Assembly (NCBI GenBank): GCA_949825065.1
Contig: OX463849.1
Coordinates: forward strand, 5,208,001-5,272,000
DNA length: 64,000 bases
Reading direction: 5' to 3'
Origin: Odontocerum albicorne
Taxonomy: Eukaryota > Arthropoda > Insecta > Trichoptera > Odontoceridae
Both the position numbers and the translations under genes were made by a program. Positions 10,599 through 21,302 of the stretch are shown here, piece after piece; within the stretch, counting starts at the first letter, position 1, and every line of letters starts with the position of its first letter. Under the pieces are notes generated by a model. The model was not told where the DNA came from. It saw nothing but the letters and a program-made list of their open reading frames with translations, and ran no database searches.

Positions 10599-11160
10599 AC
10601 ACACCTCATATTTATATCATTTTGAATGTGTGTAGAAAGGCGCAGAATATATGTCGCTGCCTCGTTCTTGCTAAACAATATTTATTTTTACACGTCCCGC
10701 ATTTATATGATTTTGAATGTGTGTAGAAAGGCGCAGAAGATATTGTAGGGTACCTACGTCCCTAAATAAATTGTCAAACATACAGGGTCAACGACCGATG
10801 AATCAACCTCTGGACATCTACAATTGTCACATACCAGAAACGTCAACACTGTGTACGCATCGCTTTGTCTCGCCATTTCGGCAAATAAATATCCTACCCG
10901 CTATACTAGGGCACGCGCAGGAGTGAGACAAAGTATATATCGCGGGCGCATTCACGCACAACTATAAAATACCTACTTGTAGACAAATAAACATTATTAT
11001 TCACTCGACCATTCATTGATTATTTACTCTCACTTTTATCCGCATTCCTGAGTTTTGTATTTATTTTAAATACAAGACATATCAAAATCATCACGACGTA
11101 TCAAGTTAAGCATCTCGCTACAATATGTCGCTGTCTCGTTCTCGCAAAACAATAACAAGC
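10599..11160. repeat. ~90-bp duplication interrupted by an LTR
   Basis: Unit 1 (10599-10689) contains GTGTGTAGAAAGGCGCAGAA then TATATGTCGCTGCCTCGTTC. Unit 2 starts at 10690 with the same sequence, is cut at 10743 by the solo LTR, and resumes at 11123 with ATATGTCGCTGTCTCGTTCT. Unit 1 therefore shows the uninterrupted target. Confidence 0.88.
10744..11122 (+). mobile_element. solo LTR, subfamily 2, 4-bp target duplication
   Basis: 379 bp from TGTAGGG to CGCTACA, so the ends read TGTAG...CTACA. It is flanked by ATAT at 10740-10743 and 11123-11126, a 4-bp target-site duplication typical of Gypsy or Bel-Pao integration. Inside are CAGGGTCAACGACCGATGAA, CGCATTCACGCACAACTATA, a TATA-like element followed by ATACCTAC, and AAATAAAC. 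It closely resembles 46117-46572. There is no second LTR or gag-pol, so internal recombination has left a solo LTR. Confidence 0.9.
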
Positions 11161-11925
11161 GGCTCGCGCTGTGATCACAGGGAGTAAGGATCGCTACAAA
11201 GGTTTATTTCTAGGTATTCTGCCGTTGGTAAGTTTCAGCGGTAGTCTTACCAAATATGTTCTTTTAAACATATGCAAACAGTGGCTACTTATTTTATGGG
11301 AGCAGCCACCACCTTCATTTCTTAAACACAAGTTGTTTTTGCTTGTCAATAATAGTAGATTCGATTCCAGAGAAACAAGGGTCTGTTATTTAAATGGCCT
11401 TATATAAATTATCCTTTTTATTTTTATAACTAAGCGTTGGAATACAAAACTATAGAATAACAATAAATGCAATATATTTTTCGGCTTAGACAATTATTCA
11501 TCATAATGAGACTGCTTTGTGGTAAAATTAATTTACCCTTTTGAAAATGTATTTAAATGGATGCAAATAAATAAAAAAAAACTTGGTTCTAAATTAAGGG
11601 TTCAAAAGAGATTAATTAATCTTTTTCCGTAATTTGTGTCGGGAAACTGTGACCCACTCGTGCCAGGAGTCAAATAATTTTTCCTTGGGATTGCACTCAA
11701 TTTAGCCTAACTCATGCAAGAGTAATAAATTGCCCTCTTCCTTACGCTTCGACGGAGGGACAGTGGGACCTCCATGAATCAACCCAACACAGTCACGTCT
11801 GAGTGATTTTTTAGATTCAGGTTATCTTATTTTATTCATGGTATCTTATTTTATACATTATCTTATTAAAATATAGAAAAGGGTAAAAGGAAATGTAAGA
11901 AAAAGATATTATTATTATTTCTTCT
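11161..11925. other. no gene seen
   Basis: A 78-codon frame at 11171-11407 has no recognisable motif. The section 11640-11810 is less AT-rich than its flanks but matches nothing else here. Confidence 0.45.
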
Positions 11926-11929
11926 TCAT

Positions 11930-12115
11930 TGCGTGCTCAGTGCTGAGATTCGTGATCGTCTGTTACTCGTATAGTCTCGACCCTGGGTCATGATAAATGC
12001 AGAGTTTAAAGTGGATCGTGTTATCTCCTTTATTTGATCCGTTAACCTCATGGGACACATTCGTCCTGCTTGCCTTCCTCGAACTGTCCTCATGATCACC
12101 AGCTACTCTAGACAT
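11930..12115 (-). pseudogene. RTE-type LINE C-terminus (RTE-3)
   Basis: Minus-strand translation reads LVIMRTVRGRQAGRMCPMRL, TDQIKEITRSTLNSAF and a stop just before a GAAGAAGAAAT tail. It is the same domain as 21045-21302 (RKQAKGKCSLRLTDQIKDI). The pattern GK..G+.P.RW.DQI is the end of RTE-like ORF2 proteins. Only the last ~60 codons remain. Confidence 0.72.
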
Positions 12116-12229
12116 ATTTTTTTTTATTATTATCATAAAAAGGGCAATTTATATAGCGCCGTTTAGAGATAAAGCTTTCGTCACTAGCGCTCTAACTCAA
12201 GACTCGAAACAACTATTATATATAGTATT

Positions 12230-12745
12230 CACCAGAATCTCACAACAAAATTTAGAAATAACTACTAACTTTGTGCTCTCCTTTATTAATGTAAATAACC
12301 TACTAAAAACGAAACATTAAGGACAATATTTTGCCTCTGGAGTTGAGTAACCCTGTATCAACATATGAAAGGTTTCGATTCTACAAAGCAGCTTGCATCT
12401 CAAAATCTATCCATAAAATTCTCGAAAAATCCAATTCTTCTTGTTCTATGTAAGCGTTATTCCACTAAAAACAAATCTAAGTTCTTTACCACTATAAAAT
12501 AAGCCTTCGACAATTACGTAAGTCTACTTGGTAATATTTTGTGATATACATACTTGTACATATAGTGAACTTAAATATACATATTAATTTAAATAATTTT
12601 AAACAATGACTTTGTAATTTATTATTACTACTGATTTTTGTATCTTTATGTTAGTTTAAGACAAAGCTTAGTGTTTTCATAAATGTTATTCATTTGTATA
12701 TAAAAGACACTGTTGTGTCGTTAATTAAATAAATAAAAAAATATG
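12230..12745 (+). mobile_element. LINE-B 3' end (deleted copy)
   Basis: Shares sequence with the minus-strand copies 19505-19935 and 50715-51330 and ends in TTAATTAAATAAATAAA, a LINE-like tail. A frame around 12355-12490 reads FDSTKQLAS then KFSKNPILLVLCKRYSTKNK, matching the other copies. About 50 bp between these two parts are deleted relative to them. No known domain is recognisable in the frame, so the clade is undetermined. Confidence 0.72.
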
Positions 12746-13065
12746 TAGCGATTTATTTTTTTACTAAACAAATATATATAAGTTGAGTTTAAGAACGTGA
12801 AGGTAGTGAGCTGTTATGGTAGATAATGTACTTCTCTGTATCTGCATTTATTCAGAAAAAAACATATTTGGTAAGAAAACCGCACAAACTTACCAAAAAA
12901 CTCTTTGTAGATCTTTCAATATGTGATAGCTACACATTTGGCTTTAGGTGTAGGAGAGTGTATGTATGCAGTGTTTAAGTACCATAATAAATTTTGACTT
13001 ATTAAGACCTCCCAAAAATATAACTGATATATGCGTGATAACTAAAAAAATGTAGCAGGCTGAAG
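12746..13065. other. no gene seen
   Basis: AT-rich sequence between LINE fragments. The minus-strand frame at 12944-13153 is the shadow of the RTE-4 relic that follows. Confidence 0.5.
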
Positions 13066-13069
13066 AATT

Positions 13070-13640
13070 TTGCTGTTTAAGAAGTATTTTCCCAGATGAT
13101 GGAAGAGTCACGAGGGATATCGATCGGCGTGAAGCGATAAGAAACAAATTCAATGGGCTAGTATAACATGTATTTTTGAACCAAACAGTGTCGATAACAG
13201 CTAAGACAATAGTTCACACCAATGTTTTTGTACCAACTTTTATGTTAATCCTGAAAATGTGTTCATTTAGAAGAATACATGGGGTGATAATATATGACAA
13301 AATACAGAATGAAATAATTAGAGGAGAATGTGATGATAAGGATAATGAATAAGATAAAGTAGAGCACCCTAGGATGGTTTGGACACGTGGAACGAATGAA
13401 TGAAGTAAGACTTAACAAAAATAAAGTGCGAATGTGAGTGAATTGAGTGCTAGAAAAAGTCCAATGAAAGTATAATTGGATCGTGTGAATACTGTTTGGA
13501 AAGAACTAAGAGAGATCGTATAGGAGCTGTATGAGAATGTTTATCGATGTGAAAGAGATGAAGTATGTGTATTGAGATAAGATAGTTTAGTGCTCTGTCA
13601 TATGGCCTTCCCTAGGAGAAAAACAGCATGAAGGTAAATA
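13070..13640 (+). pseudogene. RTE-4 LINE tail
   Basis: Plus strand, heavily shifted: DDGRVTRDIDRREAIRNKF near 13095 matches the RERRVVMENKVNG segment of the copies at 31050 and 38790. Then come a YDRIRNE-like stretch, LGWFGHVERMNE near 13370 and the CIYRCERDEVC-like end. It covers more of the ORF2 C-terminal region than most copies here. Confidence 0.7.
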
Positions 13641-13894
13641 TGTATACATGTATGTAATCAAAAATAGGATTTCCTACCAGGAAATAGTCTTGTTGAATTT
13701 TCTTGCTATTTGAACAATTTGATTAATGTGCGTACAGCTTGGTGCAAAAAAGAATTGAAATTTTAAATCTTTATTAAGTTCTGCAATCGTGTACTGCTAC
13801 ATGATTAATTTATAGATTATGTAGATGACGCGTGTATATTATAAATATTATACGTTTGACAGCTGTAAAATGGTGTCAAATTTAAAATTGCAGT

Positions 13895-14590
13895 TCTTGT
13901 TGCGCCAACTAATAAAATTATACATTTGGTCAATGGAAATCGATATCGCGACAAGATTCAAACTTTTTTTGGCGTCAATTGATTGATTTGGACTTAGTGG
14001 GTTTTTGGCATCTAACATATTCAACGATTTGTAAAACTTGTGGTTCCAGTAGGATGGGGACTACTTGTCACACTGCTGATGAAACAATGGTTTTATTGCA
14101 GGAAAAGTTCTCTAATCGTGTAATTTCTCGTCGTGGAAATGTGAATTGTTGCGTCACCATATGAAATAATACCAACGGTTAGTGGAAATCGATATCATGA
14201 CACGATTCAAACTTTTTTTGCGTCAATTGAACAATTTGGGCGTGAACATTTTTTGGTTGTAGCAGGATGGGGCAACTTGTCTGCAGATGAAACAATGGCT
14301 TCATTGCAGGAAAAGTTCTCCAACCGTGTAATTTCTCGTCGTGGAGATGTGAATTGGGCGCCACAATTCACATTTCCACACGGGAACTGGGTTTATGTTA
14401 AATCTCAAATGTACGCCGATAATCCAAAAACCATCGATGACCTTATATCCAACATCACTAGTGTCATTGCAGATATACGTACCTATTGATGTGAATCCGT
14501 TATTGAAAAATTTTGCTCAAAAAGTCGTCACCTGTTACAGAAGCCGAGGTTGTTATTTGACCAATATTGTTTTTCATATATAATTCTTAT
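13895..14590 (+). pseudogene. Tc1/mariner-superfamily transposase relic, partly duplicated
   Basis: Two adjacent stretches read almost the same protein. The first (about 13930-14155) gives GTTCHTADETMVLLQEKFSN and RVISRRGNVN. The second (about 14175-14360) gives GNLSADETMASLQEKFSN and RVISRRGDVNW, then continues with WVYVKSQMYADNPKTIDDL and SVIADIRTY. This is the C-terminal half of an IS630/Tc1/mariner-type DDE transposase. The usual QQDGA..H block is degraded, and the stretch carrying the third acidic residue is replaced by unrelated residues before WVYVK. A tandem duplication of about 265 bp explains the repeat. Not functional; no terminal inverted repeats were assigned. Confidence 0.72.
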
Positions 14591-14633
14591 ATGCAATAAT
14601 TACATTGATACTAATAAACATGAACATTAAAAA

Positions 14634-15062
14634 AACAGATGCGTGAAACTCCCGCGCGGTAGAGTGAAACTTAGCTCCTAGGAAAAGTTGATTTTATGCA
14701 TTGTTTTTTTCCCATTTGTTAACGATTTTTATTATATTTTTTTAGTATTAGGAAATGGTTATGTGGAATTTAATTCAAGAAAATCTCTGTTAATCAAATA
14801 AAAAAATAAAAAATTGAAATTTTTAATAATAATTTTAATAATAAATTATAATTTTAATAATAATGAAATACACTTAATTATATTAATTATTATTAATGAT
14901 AAATAATTATAAATGATAAATAATTATAAATATTAAAATATTTAATAATAATTTATTAATTAATTAAATATTTAATAATAATAATATAATACACCGTTTC
15001 ACTTTTCGTGACGTTCAGGCCAATTTGTTCTACCGCGCCTATAAAAGTTTCACTTCAATAAC
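14634..15062. mobile_element. AT-cored element, copy 1
   Basis: GC-containing ends surround an almost pure A/T core (about 14790-14995). The left end reads GATGCGTGAAACTCCCGCGC GGTAGAGTGAAACTT; the right end reads CGTGACGTTCAGGCCAATTT ... CTACCGCGCCTATAAAAGTT. Both ends contain GCGCGGTAGA and GTGAAACTT in opposite orientation, so they are partly inverted copies. A second copy in reverse orientation is at 47487-48388, where the core is much longer. No coding capacity. Confidence 0.75.
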
Positions 15063-15394
15063 TTGTTTTTTTTTTTATGGATTTAAAATTGTAGCTCTTG
15101 TTGCGCCACCCTTTACCTTGGAAACGTGTCCACATAGGATAAACGCGCGAATGAATATGATGAATTATGGGTTATATAATGTGTTTACCGACCGGAGCAT
15201 TTCAAGAGAAGCAAGACCGGCCGTTTGTAAAGAATCTTGGTTACACTATTATGATATGCGAGAAAAACTTGGATGTGGTATAAATAACGTGAACGCGATA
15301 AAGAGAGCGTTAGGAATAATGTGCGGAAAACAGTGTTTGGGAGAATTAGGAATGAGGGCCTAGAAAGAAGGAAGATTGAACAAAGATACCGTGC
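15063..15394. other. unrecognised open frame
   Basis: A plus-strand frame of 112 codons (15025-15363) starts inside the AT-cored element and has no motif I recognise. It repeats the phrase TTTAAAATTGTAGCTCTTGT seen in slightly altered form at 13880. I do not consider it a gene. Confidence 0.35.
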
Positions 15395-15398
15395 TTAA

Positions 15399-16037
15399 CC
15401 CGTTCTTCCATGTGATGTGTAACTAGTACACATTGCTTCTAAAAACTTTAATATATCTATAAATATAATAAATACTGGGTTCAGATTTTAGGTATTCCTC
15501 CGTTATACATTTACGCATTGAATGAATAAAATAATATTAATAATAATAAGCCATTATCGGCCACATCAGAGATATTTCGTGAAAATCGGGAATAAATTCA
15601 CTAATACAAATCAAACACGTGCCAGTGTGTGACGTAGGTATATTCATTCTAAAACCGCTATGGGTGAGGAAGTGACGCCATTCACGTCTCACTCTTACTA
15701 CTTCGGTATATGGGAACACAAGAAATAGAATCTCAGTTTGCAGTTATTTCTTCCTTAGAGGTATAACATACACAGTGTTAGTGTTCCGAGTCCCGTCTCA
15801 ATAGCTCGCAGGCATCCATACGAGGTGGTCTCTGTGCCAATTTTGTGAACGTCGGCCGATGTTTTTACATGTTTTCAGCAATTTAGTTTCAATTTTTATC
15901 ACTTTTGACTTCAAATTTAAGCGATTGGCTATGAATTTTTTTTTCCGGTTTTAAATGTTCATTTTTACATGTGTATTGATGTGTATTGAATACACAGCAC
16001 CGGAAAGCGCTATTTTTTAGCACCGGAAGGGAAAGGT
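15399..16037 (-). mobile_element. divergent TTAA MITE
   Basis: Begins after TTAA (15395-15398) with CCCGTTCTTCC and continues with AGATTTTAGGTATTCCTCC and CACATTGCTTCTA, in the same order as the MITE at 52422-53042. The far end, with GCACCGGAAGGGAAAGG, corresponds to the other terminus of that family. The right TTAA is lost. It is clearly older than the other copies. Confidence 0.7.
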
Positions 16038-16600
16038 GAAGATGAAGAAATAATTAAGTCGGGTAGGTCACGGAGAGAAAATGATTTATGAAAGATTTGA
16101 AAAATTATCTTAACAAATAAAACAAAACTTATAAGAGATTTGAAAATATCTGGAATTAAAACTTGGCACTATCAAATGAATCAACTTCCGAAAGACGGAA
16201 AAGTGAAAAGCCTTTATAAAAACAGGGAAACGTTGAAAGCCCCTATTATTAAGAGAGTATTCATGATGTGTATGACTGTAGGATAAGTGAAACATTGTAT
16301 TGTATTGCACTTTGGTATCAATATTTTCTACCAACCAGATACATGTTACGAGTACCAAGGTCTAGAGTGAAAACTAATTTGGAGTTTTTTTTTTAATTGG
16401 GCACCAATTGAAATTGAACTCTTGGGCTGAAAGACAGATGTCTGTACCAACTAAAGATGGAAGGTTGTCTGATGTATTATAGATATGTGCTAGAATAAAA
16501 TGAAGTGGAGATATATAAGGTGATGATGATAATGATGTGTGATTCTAACTGAATTTGTCTTAACAAAATAAAATTTTAGAACATTGGTATAGATGTAATA
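16038..16600. other. no gene; possible SINE relic
   Basis: At 16405-16470 a minus-strand tRNA-like head with a B-box-like GAGTTCAATTTCAATTGG can be seen. The 82-codon minus-strand frame has no motif. Confidence 0.4.
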
Positions 16601-16604
16601 GTGT

Positions 16605-16690
16605 TTTATTGTTGGCGGCCGTGATCTAACGGTTAGCATTCATGCTAAGCAAACGTGCGCCCCTGGTTCTAAGAATTGATGATGCCAAAT
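16605..16690 (+). repeat. tRNA-derived SINE head
   Basis: GGCGGCCGTGATCTAACGGT looks like an A-box arm, and GCGCCCCTGGTTCTAAGAAT like a decayed B box. It joins directly to Penelope sequence at about 16680. Confidence 0.5.
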
Positions 16691-17013
16691 TTTTACATAT
16701 AATATTAGTAGTAACGGAAATAAATTGGACAGATTAGAGGCCCTAGAAATTTCTAAGTCAGTGCATCGAGGTGAACATCTGGCAAACACATATATACCAT
16801 GAATCTCGCCGAGGTCGTCCCATGCCTCCCTCAGCCCCCCGTTCCCAATCCGAATGTCCCCAGCCGTTAGAAGCGTGTATCTCGATACCAGTTTGAACAG
16901 AATTCAGTCTTGTTTGTACTCCCCTGAAGATGAGGTGAAAGCCTTGAAACCGGTAGGGTTATATACCGTTATAAAAAGTGGAATAAACAGTGTATGATAA
17001 AACAAATTACAAT
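16678..17013 (+). mobile_element. Penelope-like element 3' end
   Basis: Starts with a coding remnant (DDAKFLHI, then EINWTD in another frame) that matches the C-terminal part of the GIY-YIG frame at 29165-29524. It then runs through CCATGCCTCCCTCAGCC and the terminal unit CCCCTGAAGATGAGGTGAAA GCCTTGAAACCGGTAGGG to AAACAAATTACAAT. Stem II (GAGGU/GCCUU) of the hammerhead-like motif is intact. Truncated at the 5' end and frameshifted. Confidence 0.85.
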
Positions 17014-17685
17014 GTCGAAAAATATATTGTTAAAAAACGAATATTTATTACCTTTTTCTAATATCAAAACAATATTATATACCCTTAAGTAAACTAAGAT
17101 TTTATCGCTTATATATTATAAAACACTGTCACTGAAAATGGTACAAAATTCCTGCAGAAAATTTTTAATGGTTTGGTAAAGTATTGATCGTACATTTTAA
17201 AGTATCTGGAAACTTTGTGATACCCGTCGGATGGCGAGGAGACAAAGTAATGTTTTATAGCTAGTCGGATCTGGATAGCTATATAAGTTGTATGGGACGG
17301 AATGCATCCATGGTGTCTGTGGTTGTAGATGGAGAAGGAAAGATTTTATGGATTCACTTATAGCTGAGATACAAGTGAATATTAAAATAAATGGGTCAGA
17401 TGATATCTTAATATTAAATTTATTCATTATGGAAGTATAAAGTTTTATAATAAATGTAAGTTTCAAGTTCAAATGATCCATTTCTTATCGTATCCCCAAC
17501 TTCTACAATTGAGCGAAGTCAAAGTGGAAGCGATTTTGTATTTCATCTATGAGTCGACTTATATTTACGAGTAGTTTAAATTTTATTTCTTCAGTATGAA
17601 ACAACATGAATTGTTGAACCATTTTCTGTTATTGAGCGACATCAAAATGAAAGCAAAGTTAGGGTCATCAATTCCACAAAATACT
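17014..17685. other. no recognised gene
   Basis: A 94-codon minus-strand frame at 17197-17481 has no motif. The plus-strand sequence near 17225-17350 is less AT-rich and may be old transposon sequence; it matches nothing else in the window. Confidence 0.4.
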
Positions 17686-17689
17686 ACTA

Positions 17690-17840
17690 ATTGTCTTAGC
17701 AGATAATGTCTTCTGCCATTTTCAGTTTCTCGTACTTCTTTCTTCACCTCGTCGTTTAACCATACCGTCAGACTCTGGAACCAGTTATCAGCTGTAAAAC
17801 TCTCACCATCGTTGGCTTGCTTCAAACATTGACTTATAAA
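17690..17840 (+). pseudogene. LINE ORF2 C-terminal fragment
   Basis: The plus strand reads CLLPFSVSRTSFFTSSFN, then TVRLWNQLSAVKLSPSLACF. This is the same domain as the LINE-A C-terminus (CLLAFPVHGSSFFTSSFT ... RLWNQL ... LACFKKRLK). A frame slip lies just before TVRLWN. The 80-codon minus-strand frame here is the shadow. Confidence 0.78.
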
Positions 17841-18470
17841 ATATTAACCCTTGAAGGCTTAACATAATTTTAAAGATTTAAAAATATTATATCTCTCTTT
17901 AATGATGAAATGTGTTACTCTAGAACTTCTTGTTTCTTGTCCTTTCCCATATCCCATTTCATATTTCAGTCTTTTGTGACATTTGTAATTTTTTTCTTTC
18001 ATTGTTCTTCTTTCATTTCTCATGTATTAAGTTTATTTGATTTTTTTTTATTTTTACATCAAGTTTTGCCTAAAACGTAAAGAAAATCAACAAGCTAATA
18101 TTATGAAAGAAAACGTAGGTGTTCGTTATTTCAAATTAATATTTTCTTTTAATTTTTTTTTAATTTAGCATTTTATTATCAAAAGAGCAGAAATAAAGCA
18201 CTAAAAAAACTAAAACTTTTGATTAGGATTTTTTTTAGCCTTTTTAACCAAAGCTAAAATTTAAGTCTTCCTCCTTCAGAATGGTTCAATTAATTCCAAG
18301 AAAGTAATTTATTATTCACCGTGATACAAGAATTGAATTCTCCCTACCTTTTTCACTATGGATGGCAAAATATTTTACCAAATTGCGCTAACCGGGCATT
18401 TGTCGTGAAGATACAAACTAAGATAACAAAAAAATAATAAAAAGTGTACGATAGTTTGTTGGAATATTCA
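17841..18470. other. no gene seen, T-rich
   Basis: T-rich stretch with runs at 18040-18055, 18150-18175 and 18225-18240; no repeats shared with the rest of the window. Confidence 0.5.
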
Positions 18471-18479
18471 ACAATTCTT

Positions 18480-18810
18480 CAGGTGGAAGAGAGCCTCTGG
18501 ATAGAAGGTAGAAACACGTGTAACGAGGACCAATATCTTCTTCCCAGTATTTTGTCAGGTCCCCTCAACGTTGAATATCACCTGAGAGTAGACATCTTTG
18601 TCCCCGACAGCCCGAAAAAGATCCCCAACGCTCCTTATACCAGTCCAATTACGTATATTGCGGAGCCAGGAGATTTGCCTCCTGCCAACACCTCTTCGAC
18701 CCTCTATTTTGCCTTGGATGATCAGGTGCAGTAAACCCAATATAATTTGTGGAATAAAAAAGTTATTTATTGTTAAATATTCTAGCATGAAGTTCCACAA
18801 AATCGAAATG
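18480..18810 (-). pseudogene. LINE ORF2 C-terminus (LINE-C)
   Basis: Minus-strand frame 18800-18555 reads LIIQGKIEGRRGVGRRQISW, LRNIRNWTGIRSVGDLFRAV and YSQVIFNVEGT before a stop. The motif GKIEGRR..GRR..SWL+N+R.W is a common C-terminal signature of arthropod LINE ORF2 proteins of the RTE/L1-like type. The plus-strand 96-codon frame 18444-18734 is its shadow, although longer. A deleted relic of the same family is at 39850-39975. Confidence 0.82.
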
Positions 18811-18889
18811 ATTACACTCGTCTTTTATATTTTGTGAAATTGTTTAGTGTGTAATATGTATGTTCTAGCAATTGTAAAGTGATCATTTC

Positions 18890-19310
18890 AAATGTGTATG
18901 AAATATAAAACGTGGATGAAGAAACGATTGAAAGGAAATGCGTGCAGTGAGAAGAAAGCATAGGGGTAATATTTTATGACAGAATACGGAATAAAGTGAT
19001 TGGAGCTGGATGTCTAATTAAGGCTTATGTGTTGTTAGATGAAGAAATGCAACCTGAGATGGTTTGGGCATGTCAACGAATAACGAAGAAAAACCAACAA
19101 AACAAATATACAGTGCAAATTTGAGTGGATGGCGTGACAGAAGGAGATGAAGGAAAATATAGTTGGATCAAGTGAATAATATTTTGAAATAAGGAAACAA
19201 AAAATAGTTGGAGTTGTGTGAGGAGTATGGATATAGACGAGGCGAAGGATTTTTGTTGAGATATAAAAATCCAATATTCTGTCATATCTGCCTACCTCGA
19301 CAGGGCAATG
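18890..19310 (+). pseudogene. RTE-4 LINE tail
   Basis: Contains FYDRIRNKVI near 18975, then LRWFGHVNE near 19055, a KINIQCKFEW-like stretch, and the typical ending CRDIKIQYSVISAYLDRA. The order matches the other RTE-4 copies. Minus-strand frames at 19035-19285 are shadows. Confidence 0.72.
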
Positions 19311-19504
19311 GCGTGTCTAGTATATATGTACCTATATGTATTAGATGTGGTTTTTATTACTTATTACTATTTTCTCCACGATGCTAGGATATCCACATTT
19401 ATGTATTTATGTTTAATAACACCTGATGATGTAAACATGCCCAGTTTTTGGGCTTTCTTATGGCAACACATTTTTATAGTGTCGTCTCATAAACGGCTGA
19501 AGAT

Positions 19505-19935
19505 CGGATTTATTTATTTATTTAATTAACAGTGTCTTTATATACAAATGAACATGTGACAGGTTATGAAGTACTTAAAATTAGTGACAAATAATACAAA
19601 ACTTTATCTTAAACTAACACGAAGATACAAAAAGCAGCAGTAATAATAAATTACAGTCATTATTTTAAAATTATTTGATTATCATTGAGAATTTTGTGGG
19701 AATTTTATGGATAGATATTGAGATATAGGAAACACATGGCCTCATTAGTAGAACGAGATGCAAGTTGCTTTGCAGAATTACAAGCTTCATACATGTTGAT
19801 GCAGGGTTACTCAACTCCAGAGGCAAAGTATTGTCCTTAATGTTTTGTTTATATTACGTTATTTATATTAATAAAGGAGAGCATAAAGTTAGTAGCTATT
19901 TCTCAATATTGTTATGATATTCTGGCGAATACTAT
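19505..19935 (-). mobile_element. LINE-B 3' end
   Basis: On the minus strand a frame reads YEACNSAKQLASRSTNEAMC FLYLNIYP, the same as the 50715-51330 copy, and the element ends in TTAATTAAATAAATAAATAA at 19505. Truncated earlier than the 50715 copy at its coding end and carrying an internal deletion. Confidence 0.75.
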
Positions 19936-19959
19936 ATATACTTATATTAAAACTATCTA

Positions 19960-20420
19960 AATTGTTATTAGGCATTGTATGTGATTATTTATCTATGTTT
20001 ATATTTATATTCCGTGGGTGTGAGTCGACTGTCTCAAAATATACAAAATGAGCCTAATGATGCGCCTGATATATTGTCATGTAATAAACCCATTTCGGAA
20101 GACAGAACCCATACAGAAATTTACCAATTTCAGAATAAATCCCCTCTTTCTCTAGTGGTCATCCTCATGGCTGAATGGCATGATCTTTATGATGAGGTCA
20201 GCACAATATTTCTGCAACAATTTCTGTCTCAGGCCAGATGTGAAACCTGGCACCGAGTGAAGTTGGTAACGTCTTTGATCTGGTCGGTCCAACGCAAGAC
20301 GATGTGGCCTTTTGTTGTCTTACTAGATACTTGGCCCTATATGACAGTCTTTTCGAGACTTGTATTATCTTGTATCAATACGTGTCCGTAGAAACGTTAT
20401 ACTCTATCAACGTTATATAA
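19960..20420 (+). other. unrecognised 138-codon frame
   Basis: The longest open frame in this part (19975-20391) shows no domain I recognise. It lies just upstream and in the orientation of the retroposon tail at 20425-20690, so it may be older coding sequence of the same element. A host exon cannot be ruled out, but there is no splice or homology support. Confidence 0.25.
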
Positions 20421-20424
20421 TAAA

Positions 20425-20690
20425 CCCATATGTGTGTGGGCTGTACAGGGTGTGGGCTGAAAAACATCTGGTGTCCCCGTGGCTGGGTTCGCCCTATATT
20501 GGTGGGGTGTATTTTGGCCGAGGGGATGCTATTAGATGAGCCCAGACCTTTTGACAGCTTCTGTGTCTGATGTATTGTCTGCAATTTATGTGTTTTTAGA
20601 AGTGTTATTCAGGTGTGATCTTGTACATACTATGTTGCTGTCAATAAACCTAATATTTATTTATTTATTTATTTATATAGAAATACAGCA
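20425..20690 (+). mobile_element. LINE-type 3' UTR and tail (LINE-F)
   Basis: GGTGTGGGCTGAAAAACATC through TGTATTTTGGCCGAGG, a gap, then ACATACTATGTTGCTGTCAA TAAACC and a (TTTA)n tail. The same sequence is at 63640-63880. AATAAA just before a TTTA repeat is what a LINE 3' terminus looks like. Confidence 0.8.
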
Positions 20691-21040
20691 ACATCGAAAT
20701 TGACCCATTTGATCTGAATATGATCATAAGGATATAAAATAAAATGTGAGTTTACCCATATTGGTTTATATTCGTATCAGAATATGATGGCCTTCTTCTA
20801 TCCATGAGAGACGATGGACTGACGTAGCCACTCCTCTCTGTCTGAGGTTATGGAGTCCAATTCTAGATCCACACCACCTAAATCGGCTGCTAGCTTGGAC
20901 TGCTCCTAGTAAAACAGCTTTCTTTGAAATCATTATATCAATTAGCTAGCTAAGCCTGGTCGTGTACAAGTTGCCTTCCACGAACAATATTTATATTTGT
21001 CGGTTGTTGACTTGTTCAGAAATCTCCTTTGTAGGTTTAC
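20691..21040. other. no gene identified
   Basis: A GC-richer section 20785-20915 (ATGAGAGACGATGGACTGAC onward) looks like degraded coding sequence, but no motif is readable in any frame. Confidence 0.35.
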
Positions 21041-21044
21041 GGAA

Positions 21045-21302
21045 ATATTTTTCATCGCGTGCTCAATGCCGTAGCGTCGTCTGGAGCTCGGTGCATTATC
21101 TCTTATGTTATATTTTGACCATGATGAAGAATGCTGCGCTTAAATAGGATGATATATCCTTTATTTGATCCGTCAATCTTAAAGAACACTTTCCCTTTGC
21201 TTGCTTTCTCTCAACTAACCCTATGATCACCGGTTTCTGCGGACTTTCACAGTTCTTCCTAGCAACATGATCAAAATACATTAGGTTTTTTTCCTTAAAC
21301 AT
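21045..21302 (-). pseudogene. RTE-type LINE C-terminus (RTE-3)
   Basis: The minus strand reads LMYFDHVARKNCESPQKPVI, then IGLVERKQAKGKCSLRLTDQ and IKDISSYLSAAFF without a stop for 64 codons. The family consensus is L+YFGHV.R ... GK.EG+R.+GR.P.RW.DQI, the post-RT end of RTE-like ORF2. Substitutions such as GHV to DHV and RW to RL show decay. Related relics are at 11930 and 43780. Confidence 0.82.

Noticed and set aside
10744..11122. DNA transposon with TGTAG/CTACA inverted ends
   Set aside because: The short inverted ends, the 4-bp duplication, and the internal TATA plus AATAAA order fit an LTR better; the rest shows no inverted symmetry.
15025..15363. 112-codon frame as a host gene
   Set aside because: It starts within the AT-cored repeat, has no motif, and its start region is duplicated in the reverse copy near 47590.
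18444..18734. 96-codon plus-strand frame
   Set aside because: The minus strand encodes the LINE signature GKIEGRR..GRR..SWL, so the plus frame is a shadow.
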